From the NCBI GenBank assembly GCA_900542255.1, contig UQMR01000011.1, positions 1 to 45,793 on the forward strand: 45,793 bases of DNA, in the 5' to 3' direction. The notes below the pieces were generated by a model. That model saw only the letters and a program-made list of their open reading frames with translations. It was not told the origin of the DNA and did no database searches. This DNA is from an uncultured Porphyromonadaceae bacterium (GTDB taxonomy: Bacteria > Bacteroidota > Bacteroidia > Bacteroidales > Barnesiellaceae_A). Position numbers and translations under genes: made by a program. Shown in pieces: positions 25,808 through 33,915 of this stretch (position 1 is the stretch's first letter; every line of letters begins with the position of its first letter).

Positions 25808-28147
25808 TTAGGAATTTATAATGATAAACTTAGCAAATTTCAGTAACAGTTGCTTCTTGCCCACATGCTCAAACGCCACAGTAATTTTACTGTTGTCGCC
25901 GGCACCTTCGATAGCCTGTATCGTTCCCTCGCCAAAGCGGTCGTGACGGATACGGGAGCCTATACGCAACTCTCCGACCCGTGTTTCCACACTATCGCGA
26001 CGCTCCACAACGGGCGGAGCTGCATCGGGCGCAATAACACGGCGCGAATTTTCTACCGGTCGCAAATGCGAAGATGGCGGCGCCGCAAAAAGCGGACGAC
26101 GCACCGGCTGCTCGCGCGACACCCCGAAGGTATAAGGCTTCTCATTGGCAGGCGTATACGGCTTCGGCTGTTGCATACCGGCCGGAAGCTTTACATAACG
26201 CTCGTCCAGGTCTTTGATAAAACGGCTCGGACGGCATGTATTGGTTTTGCCATTGCGAAAACGGGTGGCAGCATAGGTGAGAATACAATTCTCGCGCGCA
26301 CGGGTAATGGCTACATACAGCAAACGCCGCTCCTCCTCGATTTGACGTTCGTCGTCGCTGCACATGGCCGATGGGAAAAGCTCCTCTTCGAGCCCGGTGA
26401 TGAATACGTTACGAAATTCGAGGCCTTTTGCCGAGTGGATCGTCATAAGCGTAATTTTATCCTCATCGGTCTCATCGCCGCGGTCCTGGTCGGTAATGAG
26501 CGATACCTCGGCAAGAAAATCGGCAAGCGACACATGTTCGTTCCCCTCTTCCCGATGCAGCATGAAGAACTCCTGCACACCGTTGAGCAACTCCTCGATA
26601 TTCTCCTGACGGCTCACATTCTCGGGCGTATCGGAGGCATATACATCGTTCATAATGCCCGAGCGACGGATAATCAGCTCGGCCAGCTCAGGCACGCTCT
26701 TCTGCTCGGCCTCGGCTCTGAAAGCCTCTATCAAATCACTGAATAGGGCTATCTTGGCGCGTGTTCCGCTGTTGACCGGCAAGTTATATTCCACCGGACG
26801 CGAGATAACATCCCACACACCCACATTGTGAGTCTGGGCACAAGCAACTATTTTAGCAACCGTCGTATCTCCTATACCCCGGGCCGGATAATTGATGACA
26901 CGTTTCAAGGCCTCCTCGTCGTTGGGATTGATAACCAGACGGAAATAGGCTACGGCATCTTTTATCTCCTTGCGTTGATAGAACGACAACCCGCCGTATA
27001 TGCGATAGGGCATGTTGCGCTTGCGCAAAGCCTCTTCCAACACGCGCGACTGGGCATTGGTACGATACAAAATGGCAAAACCATTATATGGGCAGCTGTC
27101 GGAAAGGTGCATCTCCACGATACGGTTGGCCACCATGAAAGCCTCCTCGAAATCGGAGTATGCCGTCAGCACCGCCACTTTGCTGCCTTGCTCTTTTTCA
27201 GAGAAAACGCGTTTGGGAATCTGCTCCTTATTCTTGCCTATAAGGCTGTTGGCGGCATCGACGATATTGCGGGTCGAACGATAGTTCTGTTCCAGTTTGT
27301 CGATACGCAAATCGGGGTACTCGTCTTTGAGGTGCAAGATATTACCGATATTGGCGCCGCGAAACGAATAGATGCTTTGGGCATCGTCGCCTACTACGCA
27401 GAGATTTCCGCCGCCCTTACACAAACGATTGACGATAAGATGCTGGGCAAAATTGGTATCCTGATACTCATCGACCAAAATGTAACGGAACAGCGAACGG
27501 TAACGCTCGGTCACGTCGGGAAAGTCGCGGAAGAGGATATTGGTATATAACAGCAAGTCGTCGAAGTCCATCGCTCCGGCCCGGAAGCAGCGATTCCAAT
27601 ATGTGTTGTAGATGCTGTACAACATGGGGCGTTTCTGGCGACGGTCGAGCTCTCGCAACTCGTTATTGGCAGCATAGGAGGCCGGCGTAATAAGCGCATT
27701 CTTGGCATTCGATATAGCCGCCTGCACGGCATTGGGCTTATAGAGCTTATCATCGAGCTGCATCTCTTTGATAATCGTCTTGATGAGCGAGCGGGAATCG
27801 GCTGTATCGTATATCGTAAAGTCACGACGGAAACCCAACAGCTCGGCATTGGCATGGAGGATGCGCGAAAAGATAGAGTGGAAAGTCCCCATCCACAACC
27901 GGGCTGCCGTAGATGCACCTACCAACGCCGCAACCCGCTCTTTCATCTCGTTTGCCGCCTTGATAGTAAACGTAAGCGCCATGATACGATGCGGCTCATA
28001 CCCTTGACTGAGCAAATAGGCTATCTTATAAGTAAGCACACGGGTTTTGCCCGACCCTGCACCTGCAATCACAAGCTGCGCGCCGTCGGTATAGAGTACC
28101 GCAGCGCGTTGTGCTTCATTGAGGTCTTGCAATAAATCTTTTTCCAC
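25808..28147 (-). CDS. pcrA: UvrD/PcrA-type 3'-5' DNA helicase
   Basis: A 779-residue superfamily 1 helicase for DNA repair and removal of protein roadblocks. The Q motif LNEAQRAAV, Walker A AGAGSGKTR, motif Ia ALTFTIKAANEM, Walker B VDEYQD, GDDAQSIYSFRGAN, LEQNYRST and the C-terminal motifs LMTIHSAKGLE and YVAITRAR are all present. The C-terminal tail ends in a Tudor-like module with HDRFGEGTI, as in PcrA. I place the start at the GTG at 28147 because the upstream TTG at 28171 lies in the -7 promoter element and so would not be transcribed; no ATG is available near the N-terminus. First gene of an operon with nspC. Confidence 0.93.
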   Translation of the reverse strand: MEKDLLQDLNEAQRAAVLYTDGAQLVIAGAGSGKTRVLTYKIAYLLSQGYEPHRIMALTFTIKAANEMKERVAALVGASTAARLWMGTFHSIFSRILHANAELLGFRRDFTIYDTADSRSLIKTIIKEMQLDDKLYKPNAVQAAISNAKNALITPASYAANNELRELDRRQKRPMLYSIYNTYWNRCFRAGAMDFDDLLLYTNILFRDFPDVTERYRSLFRYILVDEYQDTNFAQHLIVNRLCKGGGNLCVVGDDAQSIYSFRGANIGNILHLKDEYPDLRIDKLEQNYRSTRNIVDAANSLIGKNKEQIPKRVFSEKEQGSKVAVLTAYSDFEEAFMVANRIVEMHLSDSCPYNGFAILYRTNAQSRVLEEALRKRNMPYRIYGGLSFYQRKEIKDAVAYFRLVINPNDEEALKRVINYPARGIGDTTVAKIVACAQTHNVGVWDVISRPVEYNLPVNSGTRAKIALFSDLIEAFRAEAEQKSVPELAELIIRRSGIMNDVYASDTPENVSRQENIEELLNGVQEFFMLHREEGNEHVSLADFLAEVSLITDQDRGDETDEDKITLMTIHSAKGLEFRNVFITGLEEELFPSAMCSDDERQIEEERRLLYVAITRARENCILTYAATRFRNGKTNTCRPSRFIKDLDERYVKLPAGMQQPKPYTPANEKPYTFGVSREQPVRRPLFAAPPSSHLRPVENSRRVIAPDAAPPVVERRDSVETRVGELRIGSRIRHDRFGEGTIQAIEGAGDNSKITVAFEHVGKKQLLLKFAKFIIINS

Positions 28148-28168
28148 AATATAATATTTGTACGGGTG

Positions 28169-28200
28169 CAAAGGTAGTGCAAAGTAGCAGAAAAATCAAC
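28169..28200 (-). promoter_or_regulatory. promoter of pcrA
   Basis: On the minus strand, GTTG (28197-28200), 20 bp and TACCTTTG (28169-28176). Transcription should begin near 28162, about 15 nt before the GTG start. This promoter decides the start codon, since the TTG further upstream overlaps the -7 box. Confidence 0.8.
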
Positions 28201-28386
28201 CTCACGCAGCCGGTGAAGAGAGGCGCGATATATGTACAGCCCCGACAGGAGAAGCGGAAAAATCGGGAATCGAGGTTGTCTTTTCAGCAATAGGGGTAGG
28301 ACGCCACCCGCGGGAAAAGCATACTTTCGCAACGTATAAAGCACTGTATTATAACATTGGATTTTGAAGTAAAATACAACTCAGTC

Positions 28387-28968
28387 ATGACAGTAGAAGA
28401 ATACATCGACATAGCCAACCGGCAAGAGGTGTTTGACAGCCCGGAAGTGCTTGCCTTCATGCGCGAGCAGAGCAGCGAAACCCGTAAAATCTTGTACCGC
28501 CTCAACAACTCGTATCACACGCCCGAGGAGGTGCGCGAGCTATTCTCGCAAATTACAGGTAAAGCCGTCGACGAGACCTTTTGTCTCTTTCCGCCTTTTT
28601 ACACCGATTTCGGCAAAAACATTACCGTAGGGAAAAACGTATTTATCAATGCGTGCTGCCACTTTCAGGACCACGGCGGCGTAACCATAGGCGACAACTG
28701 CCAGATAGGACACGCCGTAGTGTTTGCCACCCTCAACCATGTGTTCTCGCCCAGCCAAAGGACGCGGACCTATCCCAAACCCATTGTTTTGAAGGAGGGT
28801 GTATGGATAGGCTCCAACGCCACCATCCTACAAGGCGTCACCATCGGGAAAAATGCCATTGTGGGAGCCGGCAGCACGGTTACCAAAGACGTTCCCGACA
28901 ATGCCATCGTAGGCGGTGTCCCGGCCAAAGTCATACGGTATCTTACCGAAGAAGAACTCAACGGCTGA
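28387..28968 (+). CDS. maltose/galactoside O-acetyltransferase-like protein
   Basis: A 193-residue member of the LbH maltose/galactoside acetyltransferase family (Maa/LacA/NodL-like). The N-terminal MAT domain is followed by the trimeric beta-helix: NITVGKNVFINACCHF, the catalytic-type His in LNHVFSP, WIGSNATILQGVTIGKN, VGAGSTVTKDV, and the GVPAKVIR cap. It transfers acetyl groups from acetyl-CoA to a sugar hydroxyl; the physiological substrate is often unknown. The ATG at 28387 is the start; a longer frame from a TTG at 28357 adds only ten unrelated residues. It stands alone, divergent from pcrA and convergent with nfo (45-nt gap), and is not linked to the polysaccharide locus. Confidence 0.9.
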   Translation: MTVEEYIDIANRQEVFDSPEVLAFMREQSSETRKILYRLNNSYHTPEEVRELFSQITGKAVDETFCLFPPFYTDFGKNITVGKNVFINACCHFQDHGGVTIGDNCQIGHAVVFATLNHVFSPSQRTRTYPKPIVLKEGVWIGSNATILQGVTIGKNAIVGAGSTVTKDVPDNAIVGGVPAKVIRYLTEEELNG

Positions 28969-29013
28969 CGTTTACCGGTGCGCTGCGGTGCGCACCCTGT
29001 GCGAAGAGGCTCC

Positions 29014-29868
29014 TTATTTCGTTGCAGCCCCAGGCAGACTGTACAGCCATGCTATCTCGTCGCGCCACAACGATTCATCGGGCGTCTCCAATATAAGCGG
29101 AATGTTGTCGAAGCGGCTGTCGGCCATGAGCAGCTCGAAACAACGGGCACCCAGCACCCCTTTGCCGAGACTCTCATGACGGTCTACCCGCGACCCTAAC
29201 CCTTTTTTGGCATCGTTGAGGTGCATGCCCCGCAGATAGCCGAACCCGATAATACGCTCAAAGTCGCGCCATGTGGCAGCAAATCCCTCATCTGTGGCGA
29301 GGTCATAACCGGCCGCATAGGCATGGCATGTATCTATGCACACCCCTACCCTCGACTTATCGGCCACCTTATCTATGATTGCCGCCAAATGCTCAAAGGC
29401 AAATCCCACATTTGAGCCTTGCCCTGCGGTATTTTCAATGACGGCCGTCACCCCTTGGGTGCGGTCGAGAGCCAGATTTATCGACTCGGCAATGCGGTCG
29501 AGGCACGTATCCAAATCTATGGCTTTCAGGTGGCTGCCGGGATGAAAGTTGAGCAGTTTCAGTCCCAGTGCCTCGCATCGCTGCATCTCGCCTATAAACG
29601 ATGCGCGCGACTTGGCAAGCCCCTCCTCCTCGGGATGTCCCAAATTGATAAGATAGCTGTCATGGGGCAGGATGTAGGCGGCGTCGAAGCCATACTCGGC
29701 ACAATTTTTCTTGAACGCCTCTATGCTGCGCTCCGTGAGCGGCTGAGCCATCCACTGACGTTGGTTCTTGGTAAACAAGGCAAAGGCTTTCGCCCCTATC
29801 TCGTGGGCATTGGCGGGTGCATTCTCTACCCCGCCCTGCGCACTTACATGTGCACCTATATATTTCAT
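29014..29868 (-). CDS. nfo: deoxyribonuclease IV (AP endonuclease)
   Basis: A 284-residue zinc-dependent AP endonuclease of the EndoIV TIM-barrel family, which cuts DNA 5' to abasic sites in base-excision repair. It begins [13 protein letters not shown] with the first conserved His region; [45 protein letters not shown] (two adjacent motifs) and LETPD supply the three-zinc site. Family length is normal. The ATG at 29868 is chosen over the upstream codon at 29925, which lies at the -33 promoter element. It is transcribed from its own promoter, which is interlocked with the folD terminator. Confidence 0.96.
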   Translation of the reverse strand: MKYIGAHVSAQGGVENAPANAHEIGAKAFALFTKNQRQWMAQPLTERSIEAFKKNCAEYGFDAAYILPHDSYLINLGHPEEEGLAKSRASFIGEMQRCEALGLKLLNFHPGSHLKAIDLDTCLDRIAESINLALDRTQGVTAVIENTAGQGSNVGFAFEHLAAIIDKVADKSRVGVCIDTCHAYAAGYDLATDEGFAATWRDFERIIGFGYLRGMHLNDAKKGLGSRVDRHESLGKGVLGARCFELLMADSRFDNIPLILETPDESLWRDEIAWLYSLPGAATK

Positions 29869-29894
29869 ACGATGATATTTTCTGTTCCTACGGG

Positions 29895-29926
29895 CGAAGT
29901 TATAAGAAAAAAGCGGATGTGCCAAA
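29895..29926 (-). promoter_or_regulatory. promoter of nfo
   Basis: On the minus strand, TTTG (29923-29926), 20 bp and TAACTTCG (29895-29902; one mismatch to TAnnTTTG). The -33 element lies in the loop of the upstream folD terminator. The leader would be about 20 nt. Confidence 0.65.
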
Positions 29927-29948
29927 TTTTTCCTTTCGGCACATCCGC
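29907..29948 (-). terminator. terminator of the ffh-folD operon
   Basis: A perfect 11-bp stem (29913-29923 with 29938-29948; gcggatgtgcc) and a 14-nt loop, followed on the minus strand by six T and then CTTAT. It lies 30 nt after the folD stop codon and overlaps the nfo promoter. Confidence 0.88.
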
Positions 29949-29977
29949 TCTATACGGCCCGGGATTTCCCGTTATGG

Positions 29978-30859
29978 TTATTTATAAATCTCTTTCTTGC
30001 CGGCCAACAGTGTGTTGCGCATCAGCGACACGATGGTCATAGGCCCTACGCCACCGGGGACAGGGGTGATATAGGAACAGAGCGGCGATACCTCGTCGAA
30101 CTTCACATCGCCCGTCAGCTTCCAGCCGCTCTTGGTGGCGGTCGAAGGCAGGCGCGTAGTGCCTACGTCTATCACCACAGCACCCTCTTTCACCATATCG
30201 GCCGTAACAAAGTTGGGACTTCCCATGGCAGCTATGATTATATCGGCCGTGCGGCATATCTCTTTGAGGTTGGGTGTTGCGCTATGACATACCGTTACGG
30301 TAGCATTGCCGGGGTATGTCTTCTGCATCATCAACGTTGCCACAGGCTTACCCACGATGTTGCTGCGTCCCAGCACCACGCAGTGTTTGCCTTTTGTCTC
30401 TATGTGATAACGGGCAAAAAGCTCCATAATACCGGCAGGCGTCGCCGAAACGAAACAAGGCAGGCCGATAGACATACGCCCTACGTTGATGGGATGAAAT
30501 CCGTCGACATCCTTGCGGTAATCGATTGCCTCTATAACTTTCTGCTCCGAAATATGGCGTGGCAAGGGAAGTTGCACGATAAATCCGTCGACATCTTCAT
30601 CGCGATTCAGCTCATCTACCTTGGCAAGCAGCTCCTCCTCCGTCACATCCTCTTCGTAGCGGATAAGCGACGATTTGAAACCGCACTGCTCGCACGCTTT
30701 CACTTTGTGCGCCACATAGGTCTCGCTACCGCCGTCATGTCCTACAAGGATGGCTGCAAGGTGCGGGCGTTTGCCTCCTGCGGCACAAATCTGTTCTACT
30801 TCCTGCGCTATCTCCTGCTTTATTTGGGCAGAGATGGCTTTCCCGTCAATCAGTTGCAT
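29978..30859 (-). CDS. folD: bifunctional methylene-THF dehydrogenase/methenyl-THF cyclohydrolase
   Basis: A 293-residue FolD protein, which interconverts 5,10-methylene-, methenyl- and 10-formyl-tetrahydrofolate in one-carbon metabolism. It shows [16 protein letters not shown] with the catalytic Lys, [35 protein letters not shown] for NADP binding, CHSATPN, and [11 protein letters not shown]. The usual PCTP motif reads SATP, a normal variant in Bacteroidota FolD. It follows ffh after 42 nt on the same strand and is closed by a strong terminator. Confidence 0.97.
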   Translation of the reverse strand: MQLIDGKAISAQIKQEIAQEVEQICAAGGKRPHLAAILVGHDGGSETYVAHKVKACEQCGFKSSLIRYEEDVTEEELLAKVDELNRDEDVDGFIVQLPLPRHISEQKVIEAIDYRKDVDGFHPINVGRMSIGLPCFVSATPAGIMELFARYHIETKGKHCVVLGRSNIVGKPVATLMMQKTYPGNATVTVCHSATPNLKEICRTADIIIAAMGSPNFVTADMVKEGAVVIDVGTTRLPSTATKSGWKLTGDVKFDEVSPLCSYITPVPGGVGPMTIVSLMRNTLLAGKKEIYK

Positions 30860-30901
30860 AAAGGAATAAGATTAAGGTTAATATATTTATCGGTGGGTAT
30901 G

Positions 30902-32236
30902 TTACTTGCGGCGCATCCCTTTTACGGCGCCCCGCATACCGTTTTTACCACCTTGCGTAACCATGCGCATCACCTTGCGGGTATCGTCAAACTGCTTTAT
31001 CAGGCGGTTTACCTCCTGTACGGTTGTGCCGCTACCCTTTGCAATGCGCTGGCGGCGTGAGCCATTGAGTATGACAGGATTGGAACGTTCGGCCGGCGTC
31101 ATGGAGAAAATTATCGCCTCTATGCTCTTGAAAGCATTATCGTCTATATCCATATCCTTGATGGCCTTGCCCACACCGGGTATCATAGAGGCAAGCTCTT
31201 TGAGATTGCCCATTTTCTTGATTTGCTGTATTTGCGCCAAGAAGTCATTGAAGTCAAACTGGTTCTTGGCAATCTTCTTTTGCAGCCGGCGGGCCTCTTC
31301 CTCATCGTACTGCTCCTGCGCCCGTTCTACCAGCGACACGATATCGCCCATACCCAATATACGGTCGGCCATACGTGAGGGGTGGAAGTAGTCTACGGCA
31401 TCGAGCTTCTCGCCCGTACCTATAAACTTGATAGGCTTATTTACCACCGTGCGTATCGAGAGCGCAGCACCGCCGCGGGTATCACCATCGAGCTTGGTGA
31501 GTACCACACCGTCGAAGTCGAGCCGGTCGTTAAACTCTTTGGCTGTGTTTACGGCATCTTGTCCCGTCATAGAGTCTACGACAAACAAGGTTTCACCGGG
31601 ATTGATGGCGGCCTTGATGGCAGCAATCTCCTTCATCATCTGCTCATCTATGGCCAAGCGGCCGGCCGTATCGACAATCACCAAATCGAGACCCTTCTCA
31701 CGGGCATATTTCACACCGTTTTTGGCTATTGCCACGGGGTCTTTCACACCCTCTTCGCTATACACGGGCACCTCTATCTGCTCACCCAATACTTTCAATT
31801 GGTCGATAGCGGCGGGACGGTACACGTCGCAAGCCACCAGCAGCGGGCGTTTGGCTCGTTTCGACTTGAACATCTTAGCGAGCTTGCCCGAGAATGTCGT
31901 TTTACCCGAGCCTTGCAGACCCGACATCAATATCACGGCAGGCTGCCCGTTGAGATTCACATCGGCCGTTTCGCCACCCATCAGCGCAGCCAACTCGTCA
32001 TGTACAATCTTTACCATCATCTGCCCGGGCTTCACAGCTGTGAGCACGTCCTGTCCCATAGCCTTTGCCTTTACCGTATCGGTAAATTGCTTGGCCACTT
32101 TATAGTTGACATCGGCATCGAGCAGGGCACGACGCACATCTTTGAGCGTTTCGGCTACGTTTATCTCTGTGATTTTGCCTTCGCCTTTGAGTATCTTAAA
32201 GGAGCGTTCCAACCGCTCGCTAAGGTTTTCAAACAT
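30902..32236 (-). CDS. ffh: signal recognition particle protein Ffh
   Basis: A 444-residue SRP54-type GTPase that binds 4.5S RNA and signal sequences and brings nascent membrane proteins to FtsY. The N domain (residues 1-85) has the ALLDADVN motif; the G domain has [31 protein letters not shown] and [10 protein letters not shown]; the Met-rich M domain ends with [13 protein letters not shown] and a Met/Gly/Arg tail. The ATG at 32236 is the family start; nine residues upstream in frame are spurious. A perfect promoter lies 42-73 nt upstream. First gene of the ffh-folD operon. Confidence 0.97.
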   Translation of the reverse strand: MFENLSERLERSFKILKGEGKITEINVAETLKDVRRALLDADVNYKVAKQFTDTVKAKAMGQDVLTAVKPGQMMVKIVHDELAALMGGETADVNLNGQPAVILMSGLQGSGKTTFSGKLAKMFKSKRAKRPLLVACDVYRPAAIDQLKVLGEQIEVPVYSEEGVKDPVAIAKNGVKYAREKGLDLVIVDTAGRLAIDEQMMKEIAAIKAAINPGETLFVVDSMTGQDAVNTAKEFNDRLDFDGVVLTKLDGDTRGGAALSIRTVVNKPIKFIGTGEKLDAVDYFHPSRMADRILGMGDIVSLVERAQEQYDEEEARRLQKKIAKNQFDFNDFLAQIQQIKKMGNLKELASMIPGVGKAIKDMDIDDNAFKSIEAIIFSMTPAERSNPVILNGSRRQRIAKGSGTTVQEVNRLIKQFDDTRKVMRMVTQGGKNGMRGAVKGMRRK

Positions 32237-32277
32237 AATAATCTCGTCTGTATATGTTATCAATATAAATTACCGGA

Positions 32278-32309
32278 CAAAGGTAATAAAAATAACCCGA
32301 ACCCTCAAA
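32278..32309 (-). promoter_or_regulatory. promoter of ffh-folD
   Basis: On the minus strand, TTTG (32306-32309), a 20-bp spacer and TACCTTTG (32278-32285), a perfect Bacteroidota match. Transcription should start near 32271, some 35 nt before the ffh ATG. Confidence 0.87.
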
Positions 32310-32372
32310 CATCGCACCTCATAAAGCGCATTTCACCCATACTGCCCATGACAGCGATACCACGACCGCTCA

Positions 32373-32395
32373 CCCGCCCCAAAGGGAGAGGCGGG
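32373..32395. repeat. GC-rich hairpin upstream of the NigD-like gene
   Basis: A 6-bp GC stem (cccgcc / ggcggg) with an 11-nt loop inside otherwise AT-rich DNA between the divergent ffh and NigD-like genes. It has no T run. It may be in the leader of the NigD-like mRNA or be chance; no standard promoter was found for that gene. Confidence 0.4.
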
Positions 32396-32498
32396 AAATG
32401 CAGGTATAACATTTTTTTACACTCTACGATGCAAGATTGCCCGATTTTGCAGTTTATATAGCAAACGAGAAAGATTGATTATATACCTACAAACGATT

Positions 32499-33245
32499 AT
32501 GAAGATGAAAATGAAACCCGTTGTAGCCGCCATATCGCTTGCGGCATTGCTGCCCACACTGCATTCATGCTTAGACAACGACAATAACTACTATGTAGCC
32601 TACAACGTTCCCAATGCTGTCGTAACCGTAAAACCGGTAGACGACAATGCCTTCTACATGCAACTCGACGACAGCACGACGCTGCTACCGGTCAACATGC
32701 AGGAGTCTCCTTATGGCGACAAAGAGGTGCGTGCGCTGGTAAACTGCTATGAGGTGGAAAATCACAGTACCATCTACTCAAAATCTGTATATGTAAACTG
32801 GATAGACAGCATACTCACCAAACCGACAGTCCCCGACAAAGGTCTCCAAAATGACTCTGTCTACGGCAACGACCCCGTAGAGATTGTAAAAGACTGGGTA
32901 ACCATTGCCGAAGACGGATACCTGACGCTGCGTTTCAGAACCCGATGGGGCGGCAACGGTATCGCACATCGCGTAAACTTGCTGGTCGGTGTCAATCCCG
33001 AGAATCTCTACGAGGTAGAATTCCGGCACGACGCTCAGGGCGATACCAACGGAATATGGGGCGACGGCTTGGTAGCTTTCAGACTCAGCGACCTGCCCGA
33101 CACCAACGGCGAAACCGTGAAACTAAAACTCACATGGAACTCCTTCTCGGGAGAGAAGAGCACCGAGTTTGATTATTGCACCCGTAAATCTACGCCATCG
33201 GCCACCAATCTGGCCGAAACGAAAGGCGACATTACGTTGCAATAA
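32499..33245 (+). CDS. NigD-like outer-surface lipoprotein
   Basis: A 248-residue lipoprotein of the NigD-like family, seen almost only in Bacteroidota. The signal peptide ends in LPTLHSC with lipobox Cys24, followed by the acidic LDNDNN tail that resembles the surface-export signal of the phylum. The rest fits the family's two beta domains: an N-terminal OB-like part with LLPVNM and VNWIDSI, and a C-terminal beta-sandwich with LTLRFRTRWGG, HRVNLLVG and FRLSDLP. The start is the ATG at 32499. It precedes the ECF sigma and Dma-like genes on the same strand. In B. thetaiotaomicron, as I recall, a NigD protein belongs to the Das1/Dma1 regulon that controls vesicle formation. The molecular function is unknown. 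Confidence 0.85.
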   Translation: MKMKMKPVVAAISLAALLPTLHSCLDNDNNYYVAYNVPNAVVTVKPVDDNAFYMQLDDSTTLLPVNMQESPYGDKEVRALVNCYEVENHSTIYSKSVYVNWIDSILTKPTVPDKGLQNDSVYGNDPVEIVKDWVTIAEDGYLTLRFRTRWGGNGIAHRVNLLVGVNPENLYEVEFRHDAQGDTNGIWGDGLVAFRLSDLPDTNGETVKLKLTWNSFSGEKSTEFDYCTRKSTPSATNLAETKGDITLQ

Positions 33246-33275
33246 CATTTCGGGCGGAAAAAGCCCAAATAGATG

Positions 33276-33283
33276 TACCTTTG
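33276..33283 (+). promoter_or_regulatory. possible -7 element before the ECF sigma gene
   Basis: TACCTTTG matches the Bacteroidota -7 consensus 70 nt before the sigma factor ATG. No good -33 match is present at 19-21 bp, and a weak hairpin (33249-33269) overlaps that area. It may be a regulated promoter. Confidence 0.45.
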
Positions 33284-33353
33284 CATTAAATATAATGTGA
33301 CACTATCTTCACGACTTGCAGTCTTGCCCGAAGCTGCGGTATAAAGATACGAG

Positions 33354-33911
33354 ATGACAAAAACGAGTAATGAGAAAGAAGTAGTGCAAAGTATCCTTCA
33401 TGGCGACACAAATGCCATGAAGGATTTGTATGTCATGTATATCGGTCGTCTTACTGCCGTATGCTCGCGTTACATCACCGACAAGGAGACAGTAAAAGAC
33501 GTACTGCAAGATAGCTTTATCAAGATATTCGGGTCGATAGGCTCCTTCGAATATCGCGGTGACGGCTCGCTGCTGGCCTGGACGACCCGCATCGTCGTCA
33601 ACGAAGCGATAAACAAGCTCAAAGAGAAGGAGCACTTCGATTGGATACGCCCCATGTGGGAGCTACCCGACACACCCGACGACGAGATGCCCGAAATAGA
33701 GAATATACCGCAAACTGCCATCATGAAAATGATACAGGCCTTGCCACCGGGATACAGAACCATCTTTAACCTCTACGTTTTTGAGAACAAAAGTCACAAA
33801 GAGATTGCCGACCTGCTTCATATCAAAGAGAGTACCTCGGCATCGCAACTGCACAGAGCCAAAGCGATATTGCGAGATGAAATAAACCGCTACAACCGGT
33901 CAAACACATAA
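33354..33911 (+). CDS. ECF-family RNA polymerase sigma factor
   Basis: A 185-residue group IV sigma-70 factor. Region 2 (about residues 20-90) includes LYVMYIGRLTAVCSRYI, the region 2.2 motif DVLQDSFIKIF and the region 2.4-like AWTTRIVVNEAINKLK. Region 4 (about 125-175) has LPPGYRTIFNLYVFENKSHKEIA, a DNA-binding helix-turn-helix (IADLLHIKESTSASQLHRAK). The two are joined by an acidic linker with PDTPDDEMPE. The downstream gene starts 4 nt after its stop and encodes the likely anti-sigma factor. I infer the ECF21-like group used with Dma proteins. It probably activates its own operon and the NigD-like gene. Confidence 0.93.
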   Translation: MTKTSNEKEVVQSILHGDTNAMKDLYVMYIGRLTAVCSRYITDKETVKDVLQDSFIKIFGSIGSFEYRGDGSLLAWTTRIVVNEAINKLKEKEHFDWIRPMWELPDTPDDEMPEIENIPQTAIMKMIQALPPGYRTIFNLYVFENKSHKEIADLLHIKESTSASQLHRAKAILRDEINRYNRSNT

Positions 33912-33915
33912 GCGT

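Noticed and set aside
28322..28329. TACTTTCG as promoter of the acetyltransferase at 28387
   Set aside because: No -33 element at the right distance; kept out of the feature list.
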